NCBI RefSeq assembly: GCF_011043525.1
Contig: NZ_JAAKGO010000001.1
Span: forward strand, 62,001 to 126,000
Direction of reading: 5' to 3'
Source: Sphingobacterium sp. SGG-5
GTDB taxonomy: Bacteria > Bacteroidota > Bacteroidia > Sphingobacteriales > Sphingobacteriaceae
DNA: 64,000 nucleotides
Shown here in pieces: positions 25,763 to 34,478 of this stretch. The notes under the pieces are model-generated. The model was not told where the DNA came from, searched no databases, and saw only the letters and a list, made by a program, of their open reading frames with translations. A program made the position numbers and the translations under genes. The number at the start of each line of letters is the position of its first letter. Positions within the stretch are counted from its first letter, which is position 1.

Positions 25763-27127
25763 TTACTTTTTACCAATAAAGGTATCGTCATCATATTGTG
25801 CGTCGTCCTTGATAAATTCAGAGATAATTTTTGTAAACCAACTTTCTTTTTTACTCTGTTTTTCGGCAATATCAAGAACGGTTGCCTTCTGTGCTTTTCG
25901 GGAAACCTTTTCTTCCTGCAACTTTTCATCACCTTCATAATCCTGAATTCCCTTCATCAATAACCCGATACTTGTTGCATACATCGGACTTTTCATCTCT
26001 TCAAATGTCTGCTTACTCAGCATCTCGGTTTTAGCCAAGTATTCGTTGGGATATCCAATACGACACTCAATTCCCGTGATATATTCGACAAGTTGTACCA
26101 GGTGTTTCAATTGCGCTCCTCCTCCAGTAATAACGATTCCCGCAATGAGTTTATCTTCATATCCAGAAGACTTAATCTCATAATACACATGTTCGATAAT
26201 CTCCTCCATGCGGGCCTGTATAATAAATGCCAAATTTTTTACGGAAATTTCTTTCGCTTCCCGACCACGTATACCCGGCACACATATCACTTCGTTCTCT
26301 TTGTTTTCATCCGCTAAAGCAGAACCGTAGCGTACTTTTAACTGCTCAGCCTGATTGCGTAATACAGCACAGCCTTGGCGGATGTCCTCGGTAACGATAT
26401 TACCACCTAATGGTATAACCGCCGTGTGACGGATGATACCTTCATGGAAAATAGCCACATCTGTCGTACCTCCTCCGATATCAACCAACACTACCCCAGC
26501 CATCTTTTCCTCCTCATCCAATACAGCTTCGGACGACGCCAAGGGCTCCAGCACAAGAGAAGATACTTCCAGATCCGAATTATCAACGCATTTTTTGATA
26601 TTTTTTATATCAGTCACACGCCCGGAAATGATATGAAAATTGGCTTCGATCCGACGTCCTGCCATCCCCACCGGTTCTTTAATCCCGGGTTCATTGTCAA
26701 TGGTAAATTCCTGCGGTAATACATGAATAATTTCTTCACCGGGAGGCAAAACCAATTTATACATATCCGAAATTAATCGTTCTATATCATTGTGATTGAT
26801 CTCGTCATCGTCTCCCTTGGTGAAAATTCCCCGGTGCTGAATACTTTTAATATGTTGCCCGGCTATACCTACATTCACCACTTTGATGTCGACATTCGAC
26901 TGCCCTTCGGCTCCCGACACGGCCTCGCGAATACTGGAAACCGTTTTGTGGATATTCGCCACAACCCCACGGTTTACCCCAGCAGACTCTGCTTTACCAA
27001 CTCCTAATAATTCGATCTTGTTGCTACCACTACGACGACCCACGGTAACACAAATCTTCGTTGTACCGATATCCAACCCAACGATGATTGGATTTTCTTT
27101 TTCAATTTCTGTCATTCTTGGTTTCAT
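25763..27127 (-). CDS. ftsA: Cell division protein FtsA
   Basis: Actin-like protein that tethers FtsZ to the membrane. The 454-residue sequence shows IIVGLDIGTTKICVTVGR (phosphate 1), the FtsA-specific 1C subdomain following IKSIQHRG, VVLVDIGGGTTDVAIF (phosphate 2), and the adenosine motif IAGIVITGGGAQL. The C-terminus has a linker and a short amphipathic end (SWFTKIISEFIKDD) suitable for membrane targeting. A second possible ATG four codons in cannot be ruled out. The start codon abuts a three-copy 11-bp repeat that separates it from ftsQ. Confidence 0.97.
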   Translation of the reverse strand: MKPRMTEIEKENPIIVGLDIGTTKICVTVGRRSGSNKIELLGVGKAESAGVNRGVVANIHKTVSSIREAVSGAEGQSNVDIKVVNVGIAGQHIKSIQHRGIFTKGDDDEINHNDIERLISDMYKLVLPPGEEIIHVLPQEFTIDNEPGIKEPVGMAGRRIEANFHIISGRVTDIKNIKKCVDNSDLEVSSLVLEPLASSEAVLDEEEKMAGVVLVDIGGGTTDVAIFHEGIIRHTAVIPLGGNIVTEDIRQGCAVLRNQAEQLKVRYGSALADENKENEVICVPGIRGREAKEISVKNLAFIIQARMEEIIEHVYYEIKSSGYEDKLIAGIVITGGGAQLKHLVQLVEYITGIECRIGYPNEYLAKTEMLSKQTFEEMKSPMYATSIGLLMKGIQDYEGDEKLQEEKVSRKAQKATVLDIAEKQSKKESWFTKIISEFIKDDAQYDDDTFIGKK

Positions 27128-27160
27128 ATGCTGTAATTATGCTGTAATTATGCTGTAATT
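27128..27160. repeat. Three tandem copies of an 11-bp unit between ftsQ and ftsA
   Basis: The plus strand reads ATGCTGTAATT three times in perfect succession at 27128-27138, 27139-27149 and 27150-27160. The array fills the whole spacer: it touches the ftsA start codon (27127) and stops one base before the ftsQ stop (27162). On the coding strand the unit is AATTACAGCAT, so each copy repeats the context just upstream of the ftsA ATG. Confidence 0.9.
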
Positions 27161-27161
27161 T

Positions 27162-27980
27162 TTAATTTCGTGCGTTAATTTTCATTTTTAAGCTGTCAAT
27201 AAACCAGTCTCCACGACGCTCACAAATAATCTGCCCGCCATACTTTACGTTGACTTTCTCATACGCTTCAGACCCTACTTTGGGCAAGATATTTCTATAA
27301 TAAACTTCTAATCTGTCTAGTTTATATTGTAATGAATCGGCATTACCGATAATTAAAATCTCTCTTCCTACCCGAGGTATCAATTCAATATCACGTTGCT
27401 CGTTGACATACATTTGCACAATCTGATTAGCCCAAAGCTCATTTCCGCGGACGTGTTTTACAATATCCACTAAATCCAACACAATATCCGATTCTACACT
27501 TTCCAACGGTGTATTATAAAATTCGCTGATATTACCATTGGCGACCAACACATGGGGTACATATTTTAATGTAGTCGGAATTTTCTTATTTTGTGTATCC
27601 ACATAATATTCCTTGCCCTGCTTATTTATAACACGAAGTAAGACTTCCCGTTGTTTCACAGCGACCTGTAACAGGCCATTCATATCGGTATGAACAGATG
27701 CATCTGCCACATAAGGCAGCGCTTTCAACGTACTTTCTATTTTTCCAATGTCGATGCTATTCAATTTTTGTCCAACAACTATGCCGTGGTTATTCGAAAT
27801 CAACTTAACAATATCCTGCTGATCGATAAAAGTCTCCTTTCCTTGGATGATCACCTGAAGTGATTCGCAAACCTGTGCGTCACCTTTTTCAGACACCAGC
27901 CCCATTAGTAAAATAAGCCCGACCAGGGATCCGGTCCCCAGCAAACTATAAAATACTAAACTCCATCGTAGGCGTCTCAT
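27162..27980 (-). CDS. ftsQ: Cell division protein FtsQ
   Basis: A 272-residue single-pass membrane protein. The N-terminal TM is LVFYSLLGTGSLVGLILLMGLV. It is followed by a POTRA-like segment (VCESLQVIIQGKETFIDQQDIVKLI, then IESTLKALPYVADASVHTDMNGLLQVAVKQREVLLRV) and the FtsQ beta domain (VGREILIIGNADSLQYKLDRLEVYYRNIL, then VNVKYGGQIICERR). It recruits FtsL and FtsW/FtsI at the septum. The position between murC (2 bp upstream) and ftsA supports the call, since FtsQ is poorly conserved in this phylum. Confidence 0.88.
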   Translation of the reverse strand: MRRLRWSLVFYSLLGTGSLVGLILLMGLVSEKGDAQVCESLQVIIQGKETFIDQQDIVKLISNNHGIVVGQKLNSIDIGKIESTLKALPYVADASVHTDMNGLLQVAVKQREVLLRVINKQGKEYYVDTQNKKIPTTLKYVPHVLVANGNISEFYNTPLESVESDIVLDLVDIVKHVRGNELWANQIVQMYVNEQRDIELIPRVGREILIIGNADSLQYKLDRLEVYYRNILPKVGSEAYEKVNVKYGGQIICERRGDWFIDSLKMKINARN

Positions 27981-27982
27981 GT

Positions 27983-29344
27983 CTATTTATTATTTTCTAA
28001 TATCCTTTTAATAGGTTGTACCAAACGATCAATATCTCCCGCCCCCATCGTAACCACCAATTCCGGTTTTTCCTCCTCGATGATATTCAACACTTCCTGT
28101 GGAGTCACTAAACGTTTATTTTCCAAGGCAACCTGATCGAGTAACCATTGCGAGTCCACCCCCTCGATCGGAAGCTCCCGTGCCGGATAGATCTCCATAA
28201 GCAACAGCTCGTCCGCCATCGCCAACACCTCTGCAAATCCGTCTACAAAATCACGCGTGCGACTAAACAGATGGGGCTGAAACACAACTGTCAGCTTCTT
28301 ATTAGGATAGAGCTTCTTTATAGAACTCAAAAAAGCACGTAATTCTTCCGGATGGTGTGCATAGTCATCAATATATATATGCGATTCGCTCTTGACAATA
28401 TATTCGAACCGCCGCTTTACACCTTTGAAATTAGCTAAGGCAACAACCACCTTTTCCTGATCTATACCGAGTAGAAAGGCTACAGTGACGGCGGCAACAG
28501 CATTTTCTACGTTGTGAAGGCCGGGAAGACCCAATTTGATTCCTTTTATGCACATTTCACCGTTCACATAGTCAAAATAGAAGTCGCCGTCAATAATTTC
28601 GATATTTCTTGCATATGCCTTTGCCTCGGCCTGCTCCCGACTATAGCTGATATCTCCGACGAATGGCAAGCCCAACTTGACAATACGTTTGCCGCCTTCG
28701 ACGACCCGATCCAAATACAGTTCAAAAGACCGAATGAGGTGTGAGCGGTCTCCATAGATATCCAAATGATCGGCGTCGGCAGACGTTATCACCGCAATAT
28801 TCGGATGTAGCGTAAGAAACGAGCGGTCGTATTCATCAGCTTCAACCACGATGACGTTATTCTCTCCAAAAAGCACATTGGTATTGTAATTCGAACTAAT
28901 CCCACCCAAAAAAGCCGAGCAATCGTATCCTGAATCTTTGAGGATATGCGCGATCATTGTCGAAGTTGTTGTCTTGCCATGCGTTCCGGCTACTCCTATG
29001 GTGAATCGATTAGCACTCAGTAAACCCAAAACTTCAGAACGTTTAAAAAGATCAAAACCCCGCTGCTCAAACCACTGCTTAATCTTCAAGTCTTTCGGTA
29101 CTGCCGGTGTAAAAATAATCAGGTTTTCTGTAGCAGGATGTACAAAATCAGACGGAATCCTATCCACATCATCAGTGTATATAATAGACATACCCTCCTC
29201 CACCAAAGCGGCAGTCAGTTCCGTTTCCGTCCGATCATAACCGTATACTGCACATCCCAATTGATGAAAGTAGCGCGCCAATCCGCTCATCCCAATCCCC
29301 CCTATGCCTAATAAATATACTCGTTTGACCTGATCGATATTCAT
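27983..29344 (-). CDS. murC: UDP-N-acetylmuramate--L-alanine ligase
   Basis: Adds L-alanine to UDP-MurNAc, the first amino acid of the muropeptide. The 453-residue protein shows the Mur ligase fold: N-terminal VYLLGIGGIGMSGLARYFHQLGCAVYGYD, ATP loop GVAGTHGKTTTSTMIA, VVEADEYDRSFLTLHP, and the C-terminal domain IDDYAHHPEELRAFL with FQPHLFSRTRDF. It lies 4 bp after murG and 2 bp before ftsQ within the dcw operon. Confidence 0.98.
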   Translation of the reverse strand: MNIDQVKRVYLLGIGGIGMSGLARYFHQLGCAVYGYDRTETELTAALVEEGMSIIYTDDVDRIPSDFVHPATENLIIFTPAVPKDLKIKQWFEQRGFDLFKRSEVLGLLSANRFTIGVAGTHGKTTTSTMIAHILKDSGYDCSAFLGGISSNYNTNVLFGENNVIVVEADEYDRSFLTLHPNIAVITSADADHLDIYGDRSHLIRSFELYLDRVVEGGKRIVKLGLPFVGDISYSREQAEAKAYARNIEIIDGDFYFDYVNGEMCIKGIKLGLPGLHNVENAVAAVTVAFLLGIDQEKVVVALANFKGVKRRFEYIVKSESHIYIDDYAHHPEELRAFLSSIKKLYPNKKLTVVFQPHLFSRTRDFVDGFAEVLAMADELLLMEIYPARELPIEGVDSQWLLDQVALENKRLVTPQEVLNIIEEEKPELVVTMGAGDIDRLVQPIKRILENNK

Positions 29345-29348
29345 ATTC

Positions 29349-30458
29349 CTACGCTATTAATTTTAACACTTCTCTCGCAATAACTTCGTCGGCATCCGGC
29401 AAAGCCATTTTTTTAATTTCCCGACTTAATGCTGCGCATTGTTCTTCATCGGTAAGGAGCCGTAGCACCATTTCCAATAAATTGTCAAGAGCCATATCAT
29501 CTGCTATGGTCAGCGCAGCACCCTTGGATACCAGTGCCTGGGCATTCTTTGTCTGATGGTCTTCTGCAACGTTTGGAGAAGGTACCAATATGGCAGGCTT
29601 CCCGACCATACACAGCTCCGAGATAGTCCCAGCACCTGCCCGGGCAACAATCACATCGGCGGCGGCATAGGCATAATCCATACGCTCCAGGAAGGGGACC
29701 ACATGAATTTTAGAAGGTATCCCCCCTTCTCTAAGTTCTAAAAGTGACATTACTTCTTCATAATACATGCTTCCACACTGCCAGATGACCTGGATGTCGG
29801 GTCTATCCACTATTTTTTCAAATGACTTCAACATAAAACGATTCAGCGTTCCCGCCCCCAAACTACCGCCCATAATTAACACGGTATTCCTTCCCTCCCA
29901 CAGATTGAAAAAGTCAAGTGCTTCCTTTTTCTTTCCTTCTATATCTACCGCTGCCCGTCGAATGGGATTACCCGTCAGCAAAATTTTATCAGCAGGAAAA
30001 AATTTATTCATTCCATCATAAGCAACACAAATCTTTTGTGCGTCCTTCCCTAACATCTTATTTGTCTTTCCGGCGAAGGAATTCTGCTCCTGTATCAAAA
30101 TAGGTATCCCCAACCTGTTTGCCACGATAAGCAACGGACCCGAGGCAAACCCGCCCACACCGACAGCCGCTTGTGCACCAAATCGCTTAATCACTTTTCG
30201 AGCTTTCCACAAACTCTTAATCAACTTAAAAGGAAGCACCAAATTATTGAGCCAAGAAAACCTGTCTATCCCCTGTATATCCAAGCCTACAATCTCATAC
30301 CCTGCTGCCGGAACTTTCTCCATCTCCATACGTCCATTAGCACCTACGAACAAAATTTCTATATCCGGTTGTATACGACGCAAAGCATTGGCAATCGCTA
30401 TCGCCGGAAAAACATGTCCTCCAGTACCTCCACCACTTATGATTATTTTATGTCCCAT
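29349..30458 (-). CDS. murG: UDP-GlcNAc:lipid I N-acetylglucosaminyltransferase
   Basis: Makes lipid II from lipid I on the inner face of the membrane. The 369-residue GT-B enzyme starts with the glycine-rich IIISGGGTGGHVFPAIAIANAL and has VGVGGFASGPLLIVA. The UDP-GlcNAc site reads VIMGGSLGAGTLNRF, and VIVARAGAGTISELCMVGKPAILVPSP with EDHQTKNAQAL is the classical C-terminal motif. The gap to ftsW upstream (30459-30554) is filled by an interspersed repeat. Confidence 0.98.
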   Translation of the reverse strand: MGHKIIISGGGTGGHVFPAIAIANALRRIQPDIEILFVGANGRMEMEKVPAAGYEIVGLDIQGIDRFSWLNNLVLPFKLIKSLWKARKVIKRFGAQAAVGVGGFASGPLLIVANRLGIPILIQEQNSFAGKTNKMLGKDAQKICVAYDGMNKFFPADKILLTGNPIRRAAVDIEGKKKEALDFFNLWEGRNTVLIMGGSLGAGTLNRFMLKSFEKIVDRPDIQVIWQCGSMYYEEVMSLLELREGGIPSKIHVVPFLERMDYAYAAADVIVARAGAGTISELCMVGKPAILVPSPNVAEDHQTKNAQALVSKGAALTIADDMALDNLLEMVLRLLTDEEQCAALSREIKKMALPDADEVIAREVLKLIA

Positions 30459-30554
30459 TCTATTTAGTATTGAGTATAACGTACTGCGTATTGAGATACT
30501 AACTCATTAAACTTTAAACCTCGCAATACGCAAATCGCACTACGCATATCTATT
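30459..30554. repeat. Intergenic repeat copy A between ftsW and murG
   Basis: A 96-bp spacer related to the one at 31752-31846. Shared parts in the same order: TTTAGTATTGAGTA (30463-30476), GCGTATTG (30486-30493), GAGA, and CTCGCAATAC ending at 30529. TGCGTATTGAGA (30485-30496) and TCGCAATACGCA (30521-30532) form an imperfect inverted repeat. It fills the gap exactly from the murG start to the ftsW stop. Confidence 0.75.
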
Positions 30555-31751
30555 CTACGCCACCGTTCCGATCACTACTTTTCTAGCTCTCGGCTCTTCC
30601 TCCAATTCTTGTTTTCCTTTTAATTCTTCTATATTTCGACTTACGGATAAGATAATGCCCAATGCTATACTTGTAAAAAGGATCGAAGTCCCCCCCATAC
30701 TGACTAAAGGTAACGGCACCCCGGTGACAGGTCCCAATCCTACGGCGACAGCCATATTAGCCAATGCCTGAATAGTCAGGCTAAAACCCAATCCAGCAGC
30801 AAGAAATGCCCCAAAGGCACGTGGGCTCATGGTCACGATACGAATGCAACGGTACATAAGCGCCAAATAGAGAAATAATAACACCACACCGCCGACGGTT
30901 CCATATTCTTCAATGATGATGGCAAAAATAAAATCCGAATAAGGGTGCGGTAATACGTTCCGCTGTATACTGTTGCCCGGACCTTTTCCGAACAGCCCGC
31001 CTGTTGCAATAGCAATTTTCGCATTATTAGCCTGATAATTTTTATCTTCCTGAAAGGGAACATGCCCTTCCGTGACTTCCTCGGTCTTAAAAAAGCCTTC
31101 AACCCGGCTGATGTAAGTCGCCCGTCTTGGCCCTAGAAACACAACCAACAACAATAAGACTCCCCCTCCGGCACAAACAACTGCAATCTGCTTAAAACTA
31201 ACCCGTCCGATCAGTAGCAACAGTACACTCGTACCAAACAACATCAATGCCGTAGATAAGTTAGCCCATGCTATTAACACAAAAACCAGACAAACGGTAC
31301 CCATAATTGGCACAAAAGATTTTTTCAGATCCTTGATTTCGAGGGCCTTTCGCGACAACATTCTCGCTAAAAATGTAATTAAAGCCAGTTTAGCTAAATC
31401 CGAAGTCTGAAAAGTCTGGTTAATAACCGGGATAGTAACCCAACGTGAAGCATCATTGACCGTCTCACCGAATACCAACGTATAAAGCAACAGCGGGATG
31501 GTAATCATCATGAGCAACTTCGAAATACCGGCGTACCATTTGTAATCCAATTTATGCGACAAGTACATCAAAATCCAGCCCACCACAATGATGGAAAAGT
31601 GCTTCACCAGATACAACTCGGTACCTTTGCCTTCTTTATAGGCTAATGTCCCGACTGAACTGTATACAGCTAACAAGGACCATACGGATAAGATGATCAC
31701 AATGATCCAGATCCATTTATCACCTCTTAACTTTGAAAATACCTGTTCCAT
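30555..31751 (-). CDS. ftsW: Peptidoglycan polymerase FtsW (SEDS family)
   Basis: Septal glycosyltransferase working with FtsI. The 398-residue protein has about ten TM helices and SEDS motifs: ASRWVTIPVINQTFQTSDLAKLALITFLAR (catalytic-region loop), GKGPGNSIQRNVLPHPYSDFIFAIIIEEYG, and GLGPVTGVPLPLVSMGGTSILFTSIALGIILSVS. The frame is open 31 codons further upstream to 31844, but that extension reads through the repeat at 31752-31846 and has no family similarity. The ATG at 31751 (MEQVFSKLRGDKW) is therefore the start. Confidence 0.96.
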   Translation of the reverse strand: MEQVFSKLRGDKWIWIIVIILSVWSLLAVYSSVGTLAYKEGKGTELYLVKHFSIIVVGWILMYLSHKLDYKWYAGISKLLMMITIPLLLYTLVFGETVNDASRWVTIPVINQTFQTSDLAKLALITFLARMLSRKALEIKDLKKSFVPIMGTVCLVFVLIAWANLSTALMLFGTSVLLLLIGRVSFKQIAVVCAGGGVLLLLVVFLGPRRATYISRVEGFFKTEEVTEGHVPFQEDKNYQANNAKIAIATGGLFGKGPGNSIQRNVLPHPYSDFIFAIIIEEYGTVGGVVLLFLYLALMYRCIRIVTMSPRAFGAFLAAGLGFSLTIQALANMAVAVGLGPVTGVPLPLVSMGGTSILFTSIALGIILSVSRNIEELKGKQELEEEPRARKVVIGTVA

Positions 31752-31846
31752 TTTTTTAGTATTGAGTAGAGCGTATTGCGTATGGAGACAACAGTCTCGC
31801 AATACCTGCCTACCGCAGGCAGGCGCATATCGCAATACGCCCATCG
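31752..31846. repeat. Intergenic repeat copy B between murD and ftsW, with REP-like hairpin
   Basis: A 95-bp relative of the spacer at 30459-30554, sharing TTTAGTATTGAGTA at 31755-31768 and CTCGCAATAC ending at 31805. A perfect 10-bp inverted repeat, GCGTATTGCG (31771-31780) and CGCAATACGC (31831-31840), encloses a compact palindrome CCTGCC-taccgca-GGCAGG at 31805-31823. It occupies exactly the space between the ftsW start and the murD stop. It looks like an interspersed, hairpin-forming non-coding element. Confidence 0.8.
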
Positions 31847-33220
31847 TTATAATGCCATCACGGCTTCCTTAAACCGATCGCCCCTTTCTTCATAATTTTT
31901 AAACCAATCAAAACTTGCGCAGGCTGGTGAAAGCAACACTGTATCGCCTTTGCGTGCCAGATGCGAGGCCATATGTACCGCGTCTTCAATCGACGAACTA
32001 TTGACGATGACTTCGACATCTTCTTCAAAAGCATCATGTATACGCGAAGTATCTTTCCCGATACAGATAATAGCCTTTACTTTTTGCCGTACCAGATCAC
32101 GCAGCATTTCATAATCATTTCCTTTATCCACTCCGCCCAATAGCAAAATAATATCGGGAGAGAAGCTTTCTAAGGCATACCAAACCGAGTTGACGTTTGT
32201 GGCTTTCGAATCGTTGATATAATTCACACCACCGATATAAGCGACATGTTCCAGACGATGTGCTATATTGACGTACGATCCCATACTCTCCTTCATCGTC
32301 TGATTACGCAATTCCTGTACCTTACCCACCAGGCCCGATGCCATGTTGTTATAGGTGTTGTGCTTTCCTTGTAATGATAACTCTTCAATGTTCATAGCAA
32401 ACGCTTCTCTATTAGGTATATTAATGATAATATTATTGTTCTTATCCAAAGATGATCCCTGGGCTAAGCTTTTCTTCTGCGACATCGGCAACTGTATAGC
32501 TTTTACCTGCATACGAGGCAGCGCTTTCATGGTTTCGTCGTCATCCGCACAATAGATAAAATAATCGCTATTTGTTTGATTTTGAATAATACGGAACTTG
32601 GAGTTCACATACTTCTCCATATCGTAATCATAGCGATCCAGATGATCCGGAGTGATATTCAACAGCACCGCGACATCGGCTCTAAAATGATACATATCAT
32701 CGAGCATAAAACTCGATATCTCTAATACATAAACATCAAACTGTGCCCGGGCCACCTGCAGCGCAAAGCTTTTTCCGATATTACCGGCCAACCCGACATG
32801 CACCCCGCCCTGCTGCAACATATAGTATGTCAACATTGTGGTTGTTGATTTGCCGTTGGATCCCGTAACACAAATTAGCTTAGCATCGGTGTATTGTGCT
32901 CCAAACTCAATCTCTGAAATGACAGGAACTCCCTTTGCCCTTAATTTTTTTATCAATGGGGCCTGCTCCGGAATCCCCGGGCTCTTCACGACTAAGTCAG
33001 CATGCAGTATTTGCTCCTCCGTATGCTTCTCCATCTCAAAACGAATGCCTTCCTCTTCCAATTGTACACGGTAGCTTTCAGCTATTGTTCCACGATCCGA
33101 CACAAACACATCGAAGCCTCTATCCTTCCCGAGGATCGCTGCTCCCACACCACTCTCACCAGCGCCTAAGACAACCAAATGTCCGGACTGTGGATAATAT
33201 GTATGTGCTATGTTTCCCAT
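31847..33220 (-). CDS. murD: UDP-N-acetylmuramoylalanine--D-glutamate ligase
   Basis: Adds D-glutamate to UDP-MurNAc-L-Ala. The 457-residue Mur ligase has an N-terminal Rossmann-like start (LVVLGAGESGVGAAILGKDRGFDVFVSD), the ATP loop VTGSNGKSTTTML, NITPDHLDRYD, and the C-terminal YINDSKATNVNSVWYALESF with LLLGGVDKGNDY and LLSPACASFDWFKNYEERGDRF. The start lies 9 bp after the mraY stop. Confidence 0.98.
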   Translation of the reverse strand: MGNIAHTYYPQSGHLVVLGAGESGVGAAILGKDRGFDVFVSDRGTIAESYRVQLEEEGIRFEMEKHTEEQILHADLVVKSPGIPEQAPLIKKLRAKGVPVISEIEFGAQYTDAKLICVTGSNGKSTTTMLTYYMLQQGGVHVGLAGNIGKSFALQVARAQFDVYVLEISSFMLDDMYHFRADVAVLLNITPDHLDRYDYDMEKYVNSKFRIIQNQTNSDYFIYCADDDETMKALPRMQVKAIQLPMSQKKSLAQGSSLDKNNNIIINIPNREAFAMNIEELSLQGKHNTYNNMASGLVGKVQELRNQTMKESMGSYVNIAHRLEHVAYIGGVNYINDSKATNVNSVWYALESFSPDIILLLGGVDKGNDYEMLRDLVRQKVKAIICIGKDTSRIHDAFEEDVEVIVNSSSIEDAVHMASHLARKGDTVLLSPACASFDWFKNYEERGDRFKEAVMAL

Positions 33221-33229
33221 ATCGCCTTT

Positions 33230-34474
33230 CTATCTAACCTTCAACGTTACAATTGTTAATATCGCCAAGATAACCCCGACGATGACAAATCGGGTAACTA
33301 TCTTCGCTTCGTGATAACCCTTCTTTTGATAATGGTGATGTAATGGCGACATCAGAAAAATCCGCCGCCCTTCCCCGTACTTCTGCTTTGTATATTTGAA
33401 ATAAGAGACTTGCATGATGACCGAAAGGTTTTCGATTAAGAAAACGCCACATAATATAGGAATCAGGAGCTCCTTACGGATCAAAATCGCAAAAGCAGCA
33501 ATGATTCCGCCTATAGCCAATGATCCCGTATCTCCCATAAACACCTGCGCTGGATAAGCATTGTACCACAAAAATCCGGTACAGGCACCCACAAAAGCAC
33601 CTGCGAAAATCACCAGTTCACCCGAATTAGGAATATACATGATATTCAAATAATCCGAAAAAATGATATTTCCCGACACATACGCCAGGATGGCCAACGT
33701 TATGCCGATAATGGCTGAGGTACCCGTCGCCAGACCATCGATGCCATCGGTAATATTGGCGCCATTCGATACCGCTGTCACAATAAAGACGACAACAACC
33801 AAAAACAAGATAAATGTTGCTGTTGCGCCCGTCAATCCTAATGCGTCCAATACCTTCGCATAATCGAATTCGTTATTTTTGTAAAAGGGTATATTGGTCT
33901 TCGTCGACTTGACATTTTCCGCATAAGTACGTTCCCCCGTCTGCGGGTTAATGACCACCTCGACGGGCTTGGCAGAGGTCGGATTTGACACCTGTTCCCG
34001 AACCACGATGTCTGGATGAAAATACATGGTAAATGCGATTAACGTACCTAACCCCACTTGGCCGATAACTTTAAACCGTCCGGCTAATCCTTCCTTATTC
34101 TTCCGAAAAACCTTAATATAATCATCCAGAAAACCGATCGCACCCATCCAGACTGTCGTTAAGATCATGATCAAGACGTAAATATTATCCAGTTTAGCAA
34201 ATAAAACCGTTGGAATCAGTATACCCGCAATAATAATCAAACCACCCATAGTTGGCGTACCTTGCTTCTGTTTTTCACCTTCCAACCCCAAATCACGAAC
34301 GGTTTCGCCGACCTGCTTCCGATGCAGCATATTAATTAACCGGCGGCCGAATACCGTTGTAATTATTAACGAAACAATAACAGCCATAGCAGTCCGAAAG
34401 GATATATATTGAAACAATCCAGATCCGGGAATGTGAAAATGCTCTTGCAGCCAAGTGAATAAATGATACAGCAT
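33230..34474 (-). CDS. mraY: Phospho-N-acetylmuramoyl-pentapeptide transferase
   Basis: Transfers phospho-MurNAc-pentapeptide to undecaprenyl phosphate to give lipid I. The 414-residue membrane protein has around ten TM helices, the [13 protein letters not shown] and [14 protein letters not shown] motifs with catalytic aspartates, [29 protein letters not shown] and the C-terminal HHHYQKKG. A periplasmic insert of about 60 residues ([21 protein letters not shown] onward) after TM4 is longer than in E. coli and is usual for Bacteroidota. It lies 4 bp after murE. Confidence 0.98.
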   Translation of the reverse strand: MLYHLFTWLQEHFHIPGSGLFQYISFRTAMAVIVSLIITTVFGRRLINMLHRKQVGETVRDLGLEGEKQKQGTPTMGGLIIIAGILIPTVLFAKLDNIYVLIMILTTVWMGAIGFLDDYIKVFRKNKEGLAGRFKVIGQVGLGTLIAFTMYFHPDIVVREQVSNPTSAKPVEVVINPQTGERTYAENVKSTKTNIPFYKNNEFDYAKVLDALGLTGATATFILFLVVVVFIVTAVSNGANITDGIDGLATGTSAIIGITLAILAYVSGNIIFSDYLNIMYIPNSGELVIFAGAFVGACTGFLWYNAYPAQVFMGDTGSLAIGGIIAAFAILIRKELLIPILCGVFLIENLSVIMQVSYFKYTKQKYGEGRRIFLMSPLHHHYQKKGYHEAKIVTRFVIVGVILAILTIVTLKVR

Positions 34475-34478
34475 ATGC

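Noticed and set aside
31752..31844. N-terminal extension of FtsW to 31844
   Set aside because: The extra 31 codons read through the hairpin repeat; the ATG at 31751 matches the family N-terminus.
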